A program made the translations under genes and the position numbers. The notes beneath the pieces are model-generated. The model did no database searches and was not told where the DNA came from. It saw only the letters and a program-made list of their open reading frames with translations. A DNA stretch of 8,690 nucleotides from contig JAFVTJ010000112.1 in the NCBI GenBank assembly GCA_017503305.1, positions 1 to 8,690 on the forward strand, in the 5' to 3' direction. Of the stretch, positions 1 to 6,612 are shown in pieces. The DNA comes from Clostridia bacterium. Lineage in GTDB: Bacteria > Bacillota_A > Clostridia > Oscillospirales > Acutalibacteraceae. The first letter of the stretch is position 1. Every line of letters starts with the position of its first letter.

Positions 1-169
1 CGAAGGCTTCAAGCGAGTTTTCGGGAACGCCGTTACCATAAAGACCGCGGTGAGCATAACTGCAAAGGAATTTTTTATCAAAAGGTCTTTTTTTGCGAAG
101 CGGAATTAAGACAAAAAGGTAGATTAAGAATAATAAAATAATTGCCAAAAGAATATATAAAAATATCAT
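1..169 (-). CDS. Glycerophosphodiester phosphodiesterase, membrane-anchored (partial, 3' end outside window)
   Basis: Only the first 56 codons are present; the gene continues past the left edge. Residues 1-24 (MIFLYILLAIILLFLIYLFV then LIPL) form one hydrophobic helix followed by the basic stretch RKKRP, so the enzyme is probably anchored with its catalytic domain outside or at the membrane face. Residues 39-56 read AHRGLYGNGVPENSLEAF, which carries the HRG (40-42) and PENS (49-52) elements that open the GDPD TIM barrel; the His and Arg of HRG and the Glu of PEN are active-site or metal residues in the family. GDPDs hydrolyse glycerophosphodiesters to glycerol-3-phosphate and an alcohol. The start lies 2 bases after the stop of the upstream MFS gene and has only a weak Shine-Dalgarno, so translational coupling is likely (inference). 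The catalytic remainder is unseen, so activity cannot be judged. Confidence 0.88.
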   Translation of the reverse strand, partial: MIFLYILLAIILLFLIYLFVLIPLRKKRPFDKKFLCSYAHRGLYGNGVPENSLEAF

Positions 170-171
170 AA

Positions 172-1554
172 TCAGTCAACATCCAACATTTCGAGAGCGC
201 TCTTAGTGTCTTCAATTTTATTGTCGCCGTGGCGCACAAAAAGCATAGTAATAAACGAGAATGCAACAAAGGCAGCACCAAAAGCAAAGAAGGTAATACG
301 CATACCAAAAATATCATAAAGAATACCCGAAAGTATGGGCGCCACGGTTTGTGCCGCCATTGATGCGGTGTAATAATAACCTGTGTATTTACCAACGTTA
401 CCCGATTTTGCAAGCTCAACAGCCATGGGGAAGGAGTTTACGTTAATTGTAGCCCAACCGATACCTGCAAGTGCAAAAATGGGGTACATTATAAATTGGG
501 AGGTTTTAGGGGTTACAAAAATACCCATAAAGAATGCGGCGGCAAGGATAATTACACCCGCAAGAATGGATTTTTTTCTACCGATTTTTGAAGAAATAAT
601 ACCAACGGGAATATAGGTTACAATAGCTGCCGCTTGGGCGATAATGAGGGTTAGGTTAAAGTCGAAACCTAGTATGTTTGCGGCATAAACCGAGTATTTA
701 CTTGTAATTGAGTTATAGCCGATATACCATAAAGCTACCGAAGCCAAAATAAGCATAAGCGAACGGAATTCACCTTTTGATAATTTTCCGCCTTCGTTTT
801 TGCTTTCTTCCGTTTCGGGTTCTAAAAGTTTTGATTGCTCTTCCATTTCGTTGGCCCATTTATTTTCTTTAACAGTTAGTAAGAAAATAATAAATCCAAC
901 AAGCATTATCGCAACTACAGCTATAAAATAACCGGTGTATTGCATATAAGTATGTTCAGAAGTTGCAAAAACAATACCTAATGCCAACACTATTATACCG
1001 CCGGCAGTACCGGTTAGGTTGATAATTGCATTTGCTTTTGAGCGCAAAGGCTTTACGGTTACGTCAGGCATTAAGGCAACCGCAGGTGAGCGGAAGGTTG
1101 CCATGGCAATAAGGGTTACCAAAAGTGTAGCGATAAAGCCAACTAAGGGTAACGGATTTTTAAGGGTTAAATCTAAAGTGAGCTTTTGTATCGCCGCGGC
1201 TTCGCTTGTGGTGGCGAGGTTGGGAATATCCGCCGCAATAACGCGCGCTAACTGAACGTTATCAATTAAAGAAAGAGCAATAAAAGATATAACAGCCACA
1301 ATAGTGCCAAAGAATATAAATGGTGTACGCTTACCAAAGCGGGTATTTACCTTATCGGACAAAGCACCGAAAATTGGAAGCATAAATACGGCTAAAATAT
1401 TGTCAAACGACATAACCGTGCCTGAAATTGAGTGTGGCAGACCAAAGTGGTTTGTGAGAATTAGGGGGATAATTGAATCGTAGGCTTGCCAAAAGGCAGT
1501 AATAAGGAAAAATGCCATACCTACGAGAACTACGCGCTTATAATTTAGTTTCAT
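172..1554 (-). CDS. MFS transporter, SLC45/GPH-like, 12 membrane helices
   Basis: A 460-residue membrane protein of normal MFS length. Hydrophobic segments run across the whole chain in two halves separated by a charged cytoplasmic loop at about 229-265 (acidic, rich in E and K). The loop between helices 2 and 3 has the MFS motif-A-like GALSDKVNTRFGKRTPF (63-79); the matching loop in the second half is SSKIGRKKS (321-329). The R-x-G-(K/R)-R-x-P-(F/Y) pattern is typical of GPH and SLC45/sucrose-type cation symporters, which suggests a sugar or glycoside substrate, but no residue seen here fixes it. An inserted segment at about 103-135 (between helices 3 and 4) is polar and may be extracytoplasmic. 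The ATG at 1554 is supported by AAAGGAGGC (1567-1559), well spaced. It is co-directional with a GDPD gene starting 2 bases downstream, so the pair is likely an operon; the transporter could import a product or substrate linked to that enzyme (inference). Confidence 0.9.
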   Translation of the reverse strand: MKLNYKRVVLVGMAFFLITAFWQAYDSIIPLILTNHFGLPHSISGTVMSFDNILAVFMLPIFGALSDKVNTRFGKRTPFIFFGTIVAVISFIALSLIDNVQLARVIAADIPNLATTSEAAAIQKLTLDLTLKNPLPLVGFIATLLVTLIAMATFRSPAVALMPDVTVKPLRSKANAIINLTGTAGGIIVLALGIVFATSEHTYMQYTGYFIAVVAIMLVGFIIFLLTVKENKWANEMEEQSKLLEPETEESKNEGGKLSKGEFRSLMLILASVALWYIGYNSITSKYSVYAANILGFDFNLTLIIAQAAAIVTYIPVGIISSKIGRKKSILAGVIILAAAFFMGIFVTPKTSQFIMYPIFALAGIGWATINVNSFPMAVELAKSGNVGKYTGYYYTASMAAQTVAPILSGILYDIFGMRITFFAFGAAFVAFSFITMLFVRHGDNKIEDTKSALEMLDVD

Positions 1555-1581
1555 AATAGCCTCCTTTGTGTTTATAATCTA

Positions 1582-1610
1582 AATATACTATTATTTTCAC
1601 AAAAAAGCAA
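1582..1610 (-). promoter_or_regulatory. Possible sigma-A promoter for the MFS-GDPD unit
   Basis: On the minus strand TTGCTT (1610-1605) and TATATT (1587-1582) are separated by 17 bases. The -10 matches 5 of 6 consensus positions, the -35 only 3 of 6. A start near 1575 would leave a leader of about 20 bases that includes the Shine-Dalgarno. The gene lies just beyond a terminator for its upstream neighbour, so it needs its own promoter, but the AT-rich background makes chance matches easy. Confidence 0.4.
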
Positions 1611-1632
1611 TGATTTAAACATAAAAAGGCAT

Positions 1633-1668
1633 AAAAATAGAGCCCCGATATTTCGGAGCTCCATTTTT
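1633..1668 (-). terminator. Hairpin terminator of the cysteine-rich peptide gene
   Basis: Arms AAAAAT-A-GAGC-C-CCGA and TCGG-A-GCTC-C-ATTTTT pair with two mismatches around a TATT loop. On the minus strand the GC-rich stem is followed by TATTTTTATGCC, a U-rich tail, and it starts 6 bases after the stop of the small gene. The opposite strand also ends in a T run, so the hairpin is potentially bidirectional, but no plus-strand gene reads into it. Confidence 0.75.
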
Positions 1669-1674
1669 TATGAA

Positions 1675-1806
1675 TTAGCAGCAGGGATTGCAGTTGTTTT
1701 CGCAACCGCAGTTGTTGCCGCAACCGTTACCGGCGCCCCAACCGCCGCAGCAGAAGAGGATAAGGATTAAGATGATAATCCAAGTACAACCATTATTATT
1801 ACACAT
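1675..1806 (-). CDS. 43-residue Gly/Cys-rich single-helix membrane peptide (YjcZ-like / 'high-cysteine' type)
   Basis: This short gene lies divergent from ctsR. ATG at 1806 is preceded at 8-base spacing by a near-perfect AAAAAAGGAGGT Shine-Dalgarno (AGGAGG at 1820-1815), and the frame closes with TAA at 1675. The peptide starts MCNNNGCTW, then has a hydrophobic helix IIILILILF (10-18), then CCGGWGAGNG and a tail of repeated G-C-x-N-N-C units ending NPCC. Ten of 43 residues are cysteine. Short N/C-rich head, one Ile/Leu helix and a Gly/Cys tail resemble the tiny YjcZ-family sporulation peptides and the clostridial proteins often auto-labelled 'chorion class high-cysteine'; I recognise the style, not a specific characterised homologue. 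A dedicated terminator follows. The cysteines could bind metal or crosslink, for example in a spore layer (inference). Function is unknown. Confidence 0.82.
   Translation of the reverse strand: MCNNNGCTWIIILILILFCCGGWGAGNGCGNNCGCENNCNPCC
1690..1725 (-). repeat. 18-bp tandem duplication inside the Cys-rich gene
   Basis: Positions 1690-1707 and 1708-1725 are adjacent 18-base units identical at 16 of 18 positions; both differences fall in one codon (GGC versus GAA). The units encode GCGNNC and GCENNC, so the cysteine tail appears to have grown by in-frame duplication. Confidence 0.8.
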
Positions 1807-1831
1807 TAGAAAGACCTCCTTTTTTGTCTTC

Positions 1832-1863
1832 AACACATACTATGTAAAAAAATTTTATGTGTT
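1832..1863. repeat. Perfect 8-bp inverted repeat in the Cys-rich/ctsR intergenic region
   Basis: AACACATA (1832-1839) and TATGTGTT (1856-1863) are exact reverse complements, 16 bases apart, and a third element TATGT (1841-1845) also pairs with ACATA (1835-1839). The repeat covers the candidate promoter of the cysteine-rich gene, so it could be an operator or a leader hairpin. No T run follows in a way that makes it a terminator. Confidence 0.55.
1836..1862 (-). promoter_or_regulatory. Candidate mother-cell (sigma-K/E-like) promoter of the Cys-rich gene
   Basis: On the minus strand AC (1862-1861), 16 bases, then CATAGTATG (1844-1836) resembles the B. subtilis sigma-K consensus AC-N16/17-CATANNNTA with one mismatch. 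It would give a start near 1829 and a leader of about 23 bases containing the Shine-Dalgarno. No good sigma-A pair was seen in the same stretch (best is TAGTAT at 1842-1837 with a poor -35). The match is short and the region AT-rich, so this is tentative. Confidence 0.35.
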
Positions 1864-1876
1864 ACTGAAAAAAGTA

Positions 1877-1893
1877 TTTGACTTTTCCTGACT
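1877..1893 (-). promoter_or_regulatory. CtsR operator-like box 1 (overlaps the -35)
   Basis: Read on the minus strand this is AGTCAGG-AAA-AGTCAAA: two heptads three bases apart, matching the CtsR consensus RGTCAAA-NAN-RGTCAAA with two mismatches in the first heptad. It covers the -35 (1878-1883) of the ctsR promoter, where bound repressor would block RNA polymerase. Confidence 0.7.
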
Positions 1894-1905
1894 TTTGTGT
1901 ATAAT
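1878..1905 (+). promoter_or_regulatory. Sigma-A promoter of the ctsR-mcsA-mcsB-clpC operon
   Basis: TTGACT (1878-1883, 5 of 6 consensus) and a perfect TATAAT (1900-1905) are separated by 16 bases. Transcription would start near 1911-1913, leaving a leader of about 28 bases. Both ends are covered or flanked by CtsR-type boxes, fitting an autoregulated heat-shock promoter. Confidence 0.85.
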
Positions 1906-1908
1906 TAA

Positions 1909-1925
1909 AGTCAGAGAAGGTCAAA
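1909..1925 (+). promoter_or_regulatory. CtsR operator-like box 2 (overlaps the start site)
   Basis: AGTCAGA-GAA-GGTCAAA: the second heptad is a perfect match and the first has one mismatch to the CtsR consensus RGTCAAA-NAN-RGTCAAA, with the expected 3-base spacing and central A. It lies over the predicted transcription start, in opposite orientation to box 1. The inner TGACTTT (1889-1895) and AAAGTCA (1907-1913) form an inverted repeat around the -10. Confidence 0.8.
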
Positions 1926-1939
1926 AAAGGAGCTTTGAT

Positions 1940-2392
1940 ATGCGGCTTAGTGATTTAATAACAAAGGAAATTATAAAAATGTTAAACGAATCGGAGGTAA
2001 ACACCGCCGAAATTCAGCGAAACGAATTTGCAAATCTTATGGGCTGTGCACCGAGCCAGATAAACTATGTTTTATCCTCGCGCTTTACACCCGAGCACGG
2101 CTATATTATTGAAAGCCGACGCGGCGGCGGGGGATATATTCGCATAAAAAGGGTAATGCTTCAAAGCACCTCGGCGCTGATGCATATAATAAACTCAATA
2201 GGCGATAGTATTGACGCTTTAACAACACGCATTGTTATTGAAAACTGTCTACAAGCCGACCTTTTGGATAAAAAACAGGCCGATTTAATGTATGCGGCCG
2301 TTTCAAACACGGTAATGCAATCTGTGCCGCCTATATTGAGGGATACCCTACGCGCTTCACTTTTAAAACAAATGCTTTTAACACTTATATAG
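1940..2392 (+). CDS. ctsR: CtsR, transcriptional repressor of class III stress genes
   Basis: 150 residues, close to the usual 150-155. The N-terminal half is a winged helix-turn-helix: the family block PSQINYVLSSRFTPEHGYI lies at about 38-56 and the glycine-rich wing SRRGGGGYIRI at 59-69, whose arginine contacts the operator minor groove and is a reported McsB target in Bacillus-type CtsR. The C-terminal half is helical and dimerises, ending LKQMLLTLI as in full-length homologues. The ATG at 1940 has AAGGAG (1927-1932) 7 bases upstream. A longer reading from TTG at 1895 is rejected because it would begin inside the -10 region. CtsR dimers repress this operon (and usually clpP/clpE) until heat inactivates the repressor; the two boxes upstream indicate autoregulation. 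mcsA follows after 10 bases. Confidence 0.96.
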   Translation: MRLSDLITKEIIKMLNESEVNTAEIQRNEFANLMGCAPSQINYVLSSRFTPEHGYIIESRRGGGGYIRIKRVMLQSTSALMHIINSIGDSIDALTTRIVIENCLQADLLDKKQADLMYAAVSNTVMQSVPPILRDTLRASLLKQMLLTLI

Positions 2393-2402
2393 GAGAAAAA
2401 AT

Positions 2403-2891
2403 ATGCTTTGCGAAAAATGTCTTAAAAATCAGGCAACAACACATATAAAATCGGTTGTAAACGGCGTTAAAAAAGAGTATAACCTTTGTGCCGAATGTGC
2501 CGCTGCAGAGGGCTTTACAACTAACAGTCTAACAGGTATGTTGGCTTCAATGTTTGGCGATATTTCAAGACACGAAACTATTGCCGAAAGCAAAAAATGT
2601 TCAATTTGCGGGGCTTCCTTTTCGGATATTGCCAAAAGCGGCAAGGTTGGTTGCAGTGAATGCTACAATACCTTTTATGACGAACTTTTACCATATTTAA
2701 AGCGTGTTCACGGTAGCACAAAGCACGTGGGTAAGGTGCCGAACAGTGCGCCTTTAATGGTTACACCCAAGACCAAAACAATAAAGGATTTAAGGCAAGA
2801 ATTAAGCCGCCTTGTAGCCGAAGAAAATTACGAACAGGCGGCAGTGGTAAGAGATAAGATTAAGGAAATGGAGGCTAAGGGTAATGAGTAG
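2403..2891 (+). CDS. mcsA: McsA, zinc-binding activator of the McsB arginine kinase
   Basis: 162 residues, a little shorter than the roughly 185 of B. subtilis. Four CxxC pairs are visible: C3/C6, C29/C32, C66/C69 and C84/C87, giving two predicted zinc sites. A C-terminal UVR motif (about 126-157, LRQELSRLVAEENYEQAAVV and on to RDKIKEME) forms a coiled hairpin used for protein contacts, similar to the one in the ClpC middle domain. In Firmicutes McsA binds and stimulates McsB, and with it helps release CtsR from DNA. A good AGGAG (2391-2395) overlaps the ctsR stop and sits 7 bases before the start. The last 8 bases overlap mcsB in another frame, implying coupled synthesis of the two partners. 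The linker between the second zinc site and the UVR motif (about 100-125) is basic. Confidence 0.95.
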   Translation: MLCEKCLKNQATTHIKSVVNGVKKEYNLCAECAAAEGFTTNSLTGMLASMFGDISRHETIAESKKCSICGASFSDIAKSGKVGCSECYNTFYDELLPYLKRVHGSTKHVGKVPNSAPLMVTPKTKTIKDLRQELSRLVAEENYEQAAVVRDKIKEMEAKGNE

Positions 2892-3894
2892 TTGGTATAA
2901 GGCTTGCGAAAATAATAATCAAATTGCGGTAAGCAGTCGCATACGCTTAGCCCGTAATTTAAAGGGATTTCCATTTCCGGCAAGAATGACAAACGAGCAA
3001 AGAAGAGAGCTTAATTTAAAGGTTAGGGATGCTTTGCTTCAAAGCAATACCCCCTTTGCCAAAAGCCTTAAGTATATTGATATGGCAAACGTGCCTGACA
3101 CTCAAAAATATGCCATGGTAGAAAGGCACATAATAAGTCCCGAATTTGCAAATAACACCGCCGATACTGCTATCATACTATCTGATGATGAGAGCATAAG
3201 TATTATGATAGGTGAGGAAGATCATATAAGAATTCAGGTAATATTGGCAGGGCTTTCACTTAGAGAGGCTTATGATATTGCCGAGCGAATTGATAGTCTT
3301 TTATATCCCGCTTTGCAGTTCGCTTTTGACAGTAAGCTAGGCTTTTTAACCCAATGTCCTACCAATTTGGGTACAGGTCTTCGCGCTTCGGTAATGCTGC
3401 ATTTGCCCGCGCTCGAGAGCACGGGAGAAATTGAAACCCTTGGTAGCTCTATTGGTAAAATAGGCTTTACCGTTAGGGGAATGTATGGCGAGGGTTCTAA
3501 ATCGGCGGCGGCGCTTTATCAGGTTTCTAATCAAATAACCTTAGGCCTTAGCGAGAAAAATGCACTTGATAATCTAAGTATTATAACCGGTCAGTTAATT
3601 GAGAAAGAGCAAAGAAGCCGTGAGGCTTTAAATAGGTTAGAGCTTGAAGATCTTTGCTATCGCGCACTTGGTACGTTGCAAAATGCACGCATACTCACAA
3701 GCGGAGAAATGATGAATTTGCTTTCCCGCGTTAAACTTGGTGTCTGTATGGGCATACTAAATACAAGCGTATCGCCTATACGCCTTTTAATAGAGGCGCA
3801 ACCCTTTATGCTTATGCAAAAATACGGGGTTATGGACCCTAATGATAGGGATATTTATAGAGCCAATATGATTAGGGAGGCTCTTTTACAGTAA
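2884..3894 (+). CDS. mcsB: McsB, protein arginine kinase
   Basis: 336 residues, somewhat shorter than the about 355-363 of Bacillus relatives. It has the phosphagen-kinase fold: SSRIRLARN (17-25) for ATP phosphates, EEDHIRIQ (111-118), the signature CPTNLGTG (158-165) with catalytic Cys158, and RGMYGEGS (198-205). RDIYRA (322-327) matches the C-terminal RDxxRA element that forms the allosteric phosphoarginine pocket of McsB. The small N-terminal domain of creatine kinases is absent, as in all McsB. The enzyme phosphorylates arginines on CtsR and damaged proteins, a mark read by the ClpC N-domain for delivery to ClpCP. The start at 2884 overlaps mcsA by 8 bases. clpC begins 10 bases after the stop, with AAAGGAG overlapping the TAA. 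All key residues are present, so it should be active. Confidence 0.96.
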   Translation: MSSWYKACENNNQIAVSSRIRLARNLKGFPFPARMTNEQRRELNLKVRDALLQSNTPFAKSLKYIDMANVPDTQKYAMVERHIISPEFANNTADTAIILSDDESISIMIGEEDHIRIQVILAGLSLREAYDIAERIDSLLYPALQFAFDSKLGFLTQCPTNLGTGLRASVMLHLPALESTGEIETLGSSIGKIGFTVRGMYGEGSKSAAALYQVSNQITLGLSEKNALDNLSIITGQLIEKEQRSREALNRLELEDLCYRALGTLQNARILTSGEMMNLLSRVKLGVCMGILNTSVSPIRLLIEAQPFMLMQKYGVMDPNDRDIYRANMIREALLQ

Positions 3895-3904
3895 AGGAGA
3901 AGAT

Positions 3905-6343
3905 ATGAAATATAATTTTAACGGTTTTACCGCTAAGGCTAACGAGGCGCTTAACTATGCAATAAGCTCGGCTGAACAGTTGGGCCACACCTACGTTGGA
4001 AGCGAGCATTTGCTTTTGGGACTTTTGCGCGTTGGTGGCGGTGTTGCTGCGGTGGTGCTTGAAAAAAACGGAGTTAGCGCACAAACGGTTGAGCAGCTTA
4101 TACGCGCCCAAATTGGCAGCGGAACTGCTACAAAGCTTTCGCCCGATTATTTTACCCCAAGGGCCAAAAGGGTTGTAGAAACGGCTATGGCGGGGTGTAA
4201 TAATATTGGCAAAAAGTTTGTTGGAACCGAGCATTTGCTAATTGGTATTTTGTCGGATGGGGATAACTTTGCCGTTAGGTTTTTAACCGAGCTTGGTGTG
4301 GATATTACCGCCCTTACAAATAGCGTGTTAAAGGCTTCGGGTATTGATGGGAATCATAATATTCAACCCGAAACCGAACGCCCCAAAAACAGCAAGACCC
4401 CCACACTTGAAAAGTACGGTGTTAATCTTACTGAAAATGCCAAAAAGGGCAAAATAGACCCCGTAATAGGCAGAGATGCCGAAATTGAAAGAATTATTCA
4501 AATTCTTTGCCGCCGTACCAAAAACAATCCTTGCTTAATAGGTGAGCCGGGTGTGGGTAAAACCGCAATAATCGAAGGACTTGCACAAAAAATTGTAAGT
4601 AAAAACGTGCCCGAAATACTTGAAAATAAGAAGCTTTATACACTTGATTTAACGAGTATGGTTGCGGGTACTAAATATCGCGGCGATTTTGAAGAAAGAA
4701 TAAAAGCAGTTATCGACGAGGTTGTAAAAGCACGCGACGTTATACTCTTTATTGATGAAGTGCATACGATAATCGGTGCAGGCTCGGCTGAGGGCTCTAC
4801 TGATGCGGCCAATATTTTAAAGCCGTCCCTTGCACGTGGCGAGTTTCAGTTGATTGGTGCCACTACTATAAATGAATACCGCAAGAATATTGAAAAAGAT
4901 TCTGCGCTTGAAAGACGTTTTCAACCTGTAAACGTGGCAGAACCGAGTGAAAGTGATGCGATACTCATTTTAAAGGGGCTTCGCGATAAATATGAAGCGC
5001 ACCATAAGGTGGAAATTAGTGATGAAGCCATTGAAAGCGCGGTTAAGCTTTCGGCACGGTATATAACCGATAGATTTTTGCCCGATAAGGCGATTGACCT
5101 TATTGACGAGGCCGGTTCACGCGTGCGGCTTAATAATTGCACCTTACCCACGGCTTTAAAGGATTTGGAAAGCAAAATTGAGAGTATTGAAAGCGAAAAA
5201 GACGAAGCAATCAATTCGCAAGAATTTGAAAAGGCCGCCACACTTCGCGATAAAGCTAACACCTTAAGGCAAAAATACGAAGCCGAAAAGGAAAAGTGGC
5301 AAAACGAAAATTCTCACTCGCACGGCAAGGTTACAAAAGAAAATATAGCCGAAATTGTATCCGCATGGACGGGTGTTCCCGTGGTTCAGCTTACAAAAGA
5401 GGAAAGCGACAGACTGCTTAATTTAGAAGAAGAGCTACACGAAAGAATTGTAGGCCAAAATGAAGCGGTAACCGCCGTTGCAAAGGCTATTAGAAGGGGT
5501 AGAGTGGGACTTAAAGATCCCAAAAGACCGATTGGATCGTTTATATTCTTAGGTCCTACAGGTGTGGGTAAAACCGAGCTTTGCAAAGCCCTTGCCAGTT
5601 CAATGTTTGGCGACGAAAATATGATGATAAGGCTTGATATGTCGGAATATATGGAAAAGCATACCGTATCTCGCCTTGTAGGCTCGCCGCCCGGCTACGT
5701 CGGTTTTGAAGAGGGAGGTCAGCTTACCGAAAAGGTAAGGCGCAATCCTTACTCGGTAGTGCTTTTTGACGAAATTGAAAAAGCCCACCCCGATGTGTTT
5801 AATATGCTGTTGCAAATACTTGAAGATGGCATTTTGACAGACTCGCAAGGTAGACGAGTTGATTTTAAAAACACGGTTATAATTATGACCTCTAATGTCG
5901 GCGCTCGCCTTATTACCGAAAAGAAGGTAAGCTTTGGCTTTACTGAAAATGATGACCAAAACCGCGACGTTAAGCAACTTGTTTTAGACGAACTTAAAAA
6001 CGCTTTCTGTCCCGAGTTTTTAAACCGCGTGGATGATATTATCGTATTTTCCAAGCTTACTAAACCTGAAATCGAAGAAATTGCCGAAAAAATGCTTGAA
6101 AATTTAAGCCGTAGGGTTAAAAATCTTGAAATCGATTTGGAATTTGACCCGTCTGTTAAATCAGCATTGGCAGAAAAAGGCTTCGATGCGGTTTATGGCG
6201 CAAGACCCTTAAGACGCGAAATTCAAAACAAGATTGAAGATACCTTCAGCGAAAAGCTCTTAGCACGGGAATTCAAAAAAGGTGATTCTGTACTTTGCTG
6301 CTTTGCTGACGGCGAATTTATTTTCAAAAAAGGAGAAGTTTAA
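3905..6343 (+). CDS. clpC: ClpC, AAA+ unfoldase subunit of the ClpCP protease
   Basis: 812 residues, full length. Two Clp N-repeats span about 1-145 (the phosphoarginine and adaptor docking domain). The first AAA+ module has Walker A GEPGVGKT (213-220), pore loop KYRG (257-260), Walker B VILFIDE (279-285) and arginine finger ERRF (336-339). The middle coiled coil (about 415-470) carries a UVR motif ([15 protein letters not shown]) that mediates resting-state assembly and adaptor binding. The second module has Walker A GPTGVGKT (550-557), pore loop GYVG (597-600), Walker B VVLFDE (618-623) and sensor-2 GARPLRR (765-771). The ClpP-docking loop reads SFGF (676-679), FGF where Bacillus has VGF, so ClpP partnership is expected. 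It unfolds McsB-marked proteins in the cytosol and feeds them to ClpP, which is not in this window. AAAGGAG (3893-3899) precedes the start. Confidence 0.97.
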   Translation: MKYNFNGFTAKANEALNYAISSAEQLGHTYVGSEHLLLGLLRVGGGVAAVVLEKNGVSAQTVEQLIRAQIGSGTATKLSPDYFTPRAKRVVETAMAGCNNIGKKFVGTEHLLIGILSDGDNFAVRFLTELGVDITALTNSVLKASGIDGNHNIQPETERPKNSKTPTLEKYGVNLTENAKKGKIDPVIGRDAEIERIIQILCRRTKNNPCLIGEPGVGKTAIIEGLAQKIVSKNVPEILENKKLYTLDLTSMVAGTKYRGDFEERIKAVIDEVVKARDVILFIDEVHTIIGAGSAEGSTDAANILKPSLARGEFQLIGATTINEYRKNIEKDSALERRFQPVNVAEPSESDAILILKGLRDKYEAHHKVEISDEAIESAVKLSARYITDRFLPDKAIDLIDEAGSRVRLNNCTLPTALKDLESKIESIESEKDEAINSQEFEKAATLRDKANTLRQKYEAEKEKWQNENSHSHGKVTKENIAEIVSAWTGVPVVQLTKEESDRLLNLEEELHERIVGQNEAVTAVAKAIRRGRVGLKDPKRPIGSFIFLGPTGVGKTELCKALASSMFGDENMMIRLDMSEYMEKHTVSRLVGSPPGYVGFEEGGQLTEKVRRNPYSVVLFDEIEKAHPDVFNMLLQILEDGILTDSQGRRVDFKNTVIIMTSNVGARLITEKKVSFGFTENDDQNRDVKQLVLDELKNAFCPEFLNRVDDIIVFSKLTKPEIEEIAEKMLENLSRRVKNLEIDLEFDPSVKSALAEKGFDAVYGARPLRREIQNKIEDTFSEKLLAREFKKGDSVLCCFADGEFIFKKGEV

Positions 6344-6559
6344 ATGGAAAATGAGCTTAAAAAGGGTAAATACCGCCATTTCAAAGGCAATGAATACGAA
6401 GTGTTAGGTATAGGTTATGATTGCGATACAACCGAAGAAATGGTGATTTATAAGGCGCTTTACGGCGAAGGCAAAATATGGATCAGGCGCAAAGCTGAAT
6501 TTTGCGGCATGGTAGAGCGTGACGGCAAAACCTTTAAAAGATTTGAGTTTATAGGATAA
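6344..6559 (+). CDS. DUF1653 domain protein, fifth gene of the ctsR operon
   Basis: 71 residues, the whole protein being one DUF1653 domain: GKYRHFKGNEYEVLGI (8-23), an acidic TTEEMVIYKALYG (29-41), IWIRRKAEF (45-53) and the closing VERDGKTFKRFEFIG. The family is small, soluble, predicted to be mostly beta and has no established function. The family's usual WVRP turn is WIRR here. The ATG follows the clpC TAA with no gap, and AGGAG (6331-6335) sits 8 bases upstream inside clpC, so it is certainly co-transcribed and probably translationally coupled. A role linked to protein quality control can be guessed from the position only. A repeat and then the operon terminator follow directly after its stop. 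Confidence 0.9.
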   Translation: MENELKKGKYRHFKGNEYEVLGIGYDCDTTEEMVIYKALYGEGKIWIRRKAEFCGMVERDGKTFKRFEFIG

Positions 6560-6601
6560 TAAAAATTCTCCCTTATATGCGTCGTACAGTTAAGGACAGT
6601 A
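6560..6601 (+). repeat. Left copy of a 42-base inverted repeat (outer TA)
   Basis: It begins TAAAAATTCTCCC one base after... the DUF1653 stop and runs to GGACAGTA. Aligned with the reverse complement of 7231-7273, the first 13 bases are identical and, after a 1-base gap, 23 of the next 29 match, including AAGGACAGTA. Its outer edge is TA, and the 18-bp terminator hairpin lies 11 bases inside its inner edge. Confidence 0.8.
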
Positions 6602-6612
6602 CAACACGACAC

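Noticed and set aside
78..419. Minus-strand 113-codon frame at the left end
   Set aside because: It overlaps the MFS and GDPD genes in another frame; both of those show clear family motifs and this does not.
1688..1891. Plus-strand reading frame rich in Pro and Gln
   Set aside because: It is the antisense of the Cys-rich gene repeats (TGC/GGT codons read backwards), has no Shine-Dalgarno and runs through the minus-strand promoter.
1895..1939. Longer N-terminus for CtsR starting at TTG 1895
   Set aside because: It would begin upstream of the predicted transcription start and inside the promoter; the ATG at 1940 has a good ribosome site and matches the family N-terminus.
1870..1940. HrcA/CIRCE element (TTAGCACTC-N9-GAGTGCTAA) at the ctsR promoter
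   Set aside because: No such sequence is present; only CtsR-type heptads were found.
3872..4234. Minus-strand frame across the mcsB-clpC junction
   Set aside because: It lies opposite two highly conserved genes, resembles no family and has no ribosome site.
5600..6054. Two overlapping minus-strand frames inside clpC
   Set aside because: Antisense shadows of the conserved second AAA+ module; codon pattern follows the plus strand.
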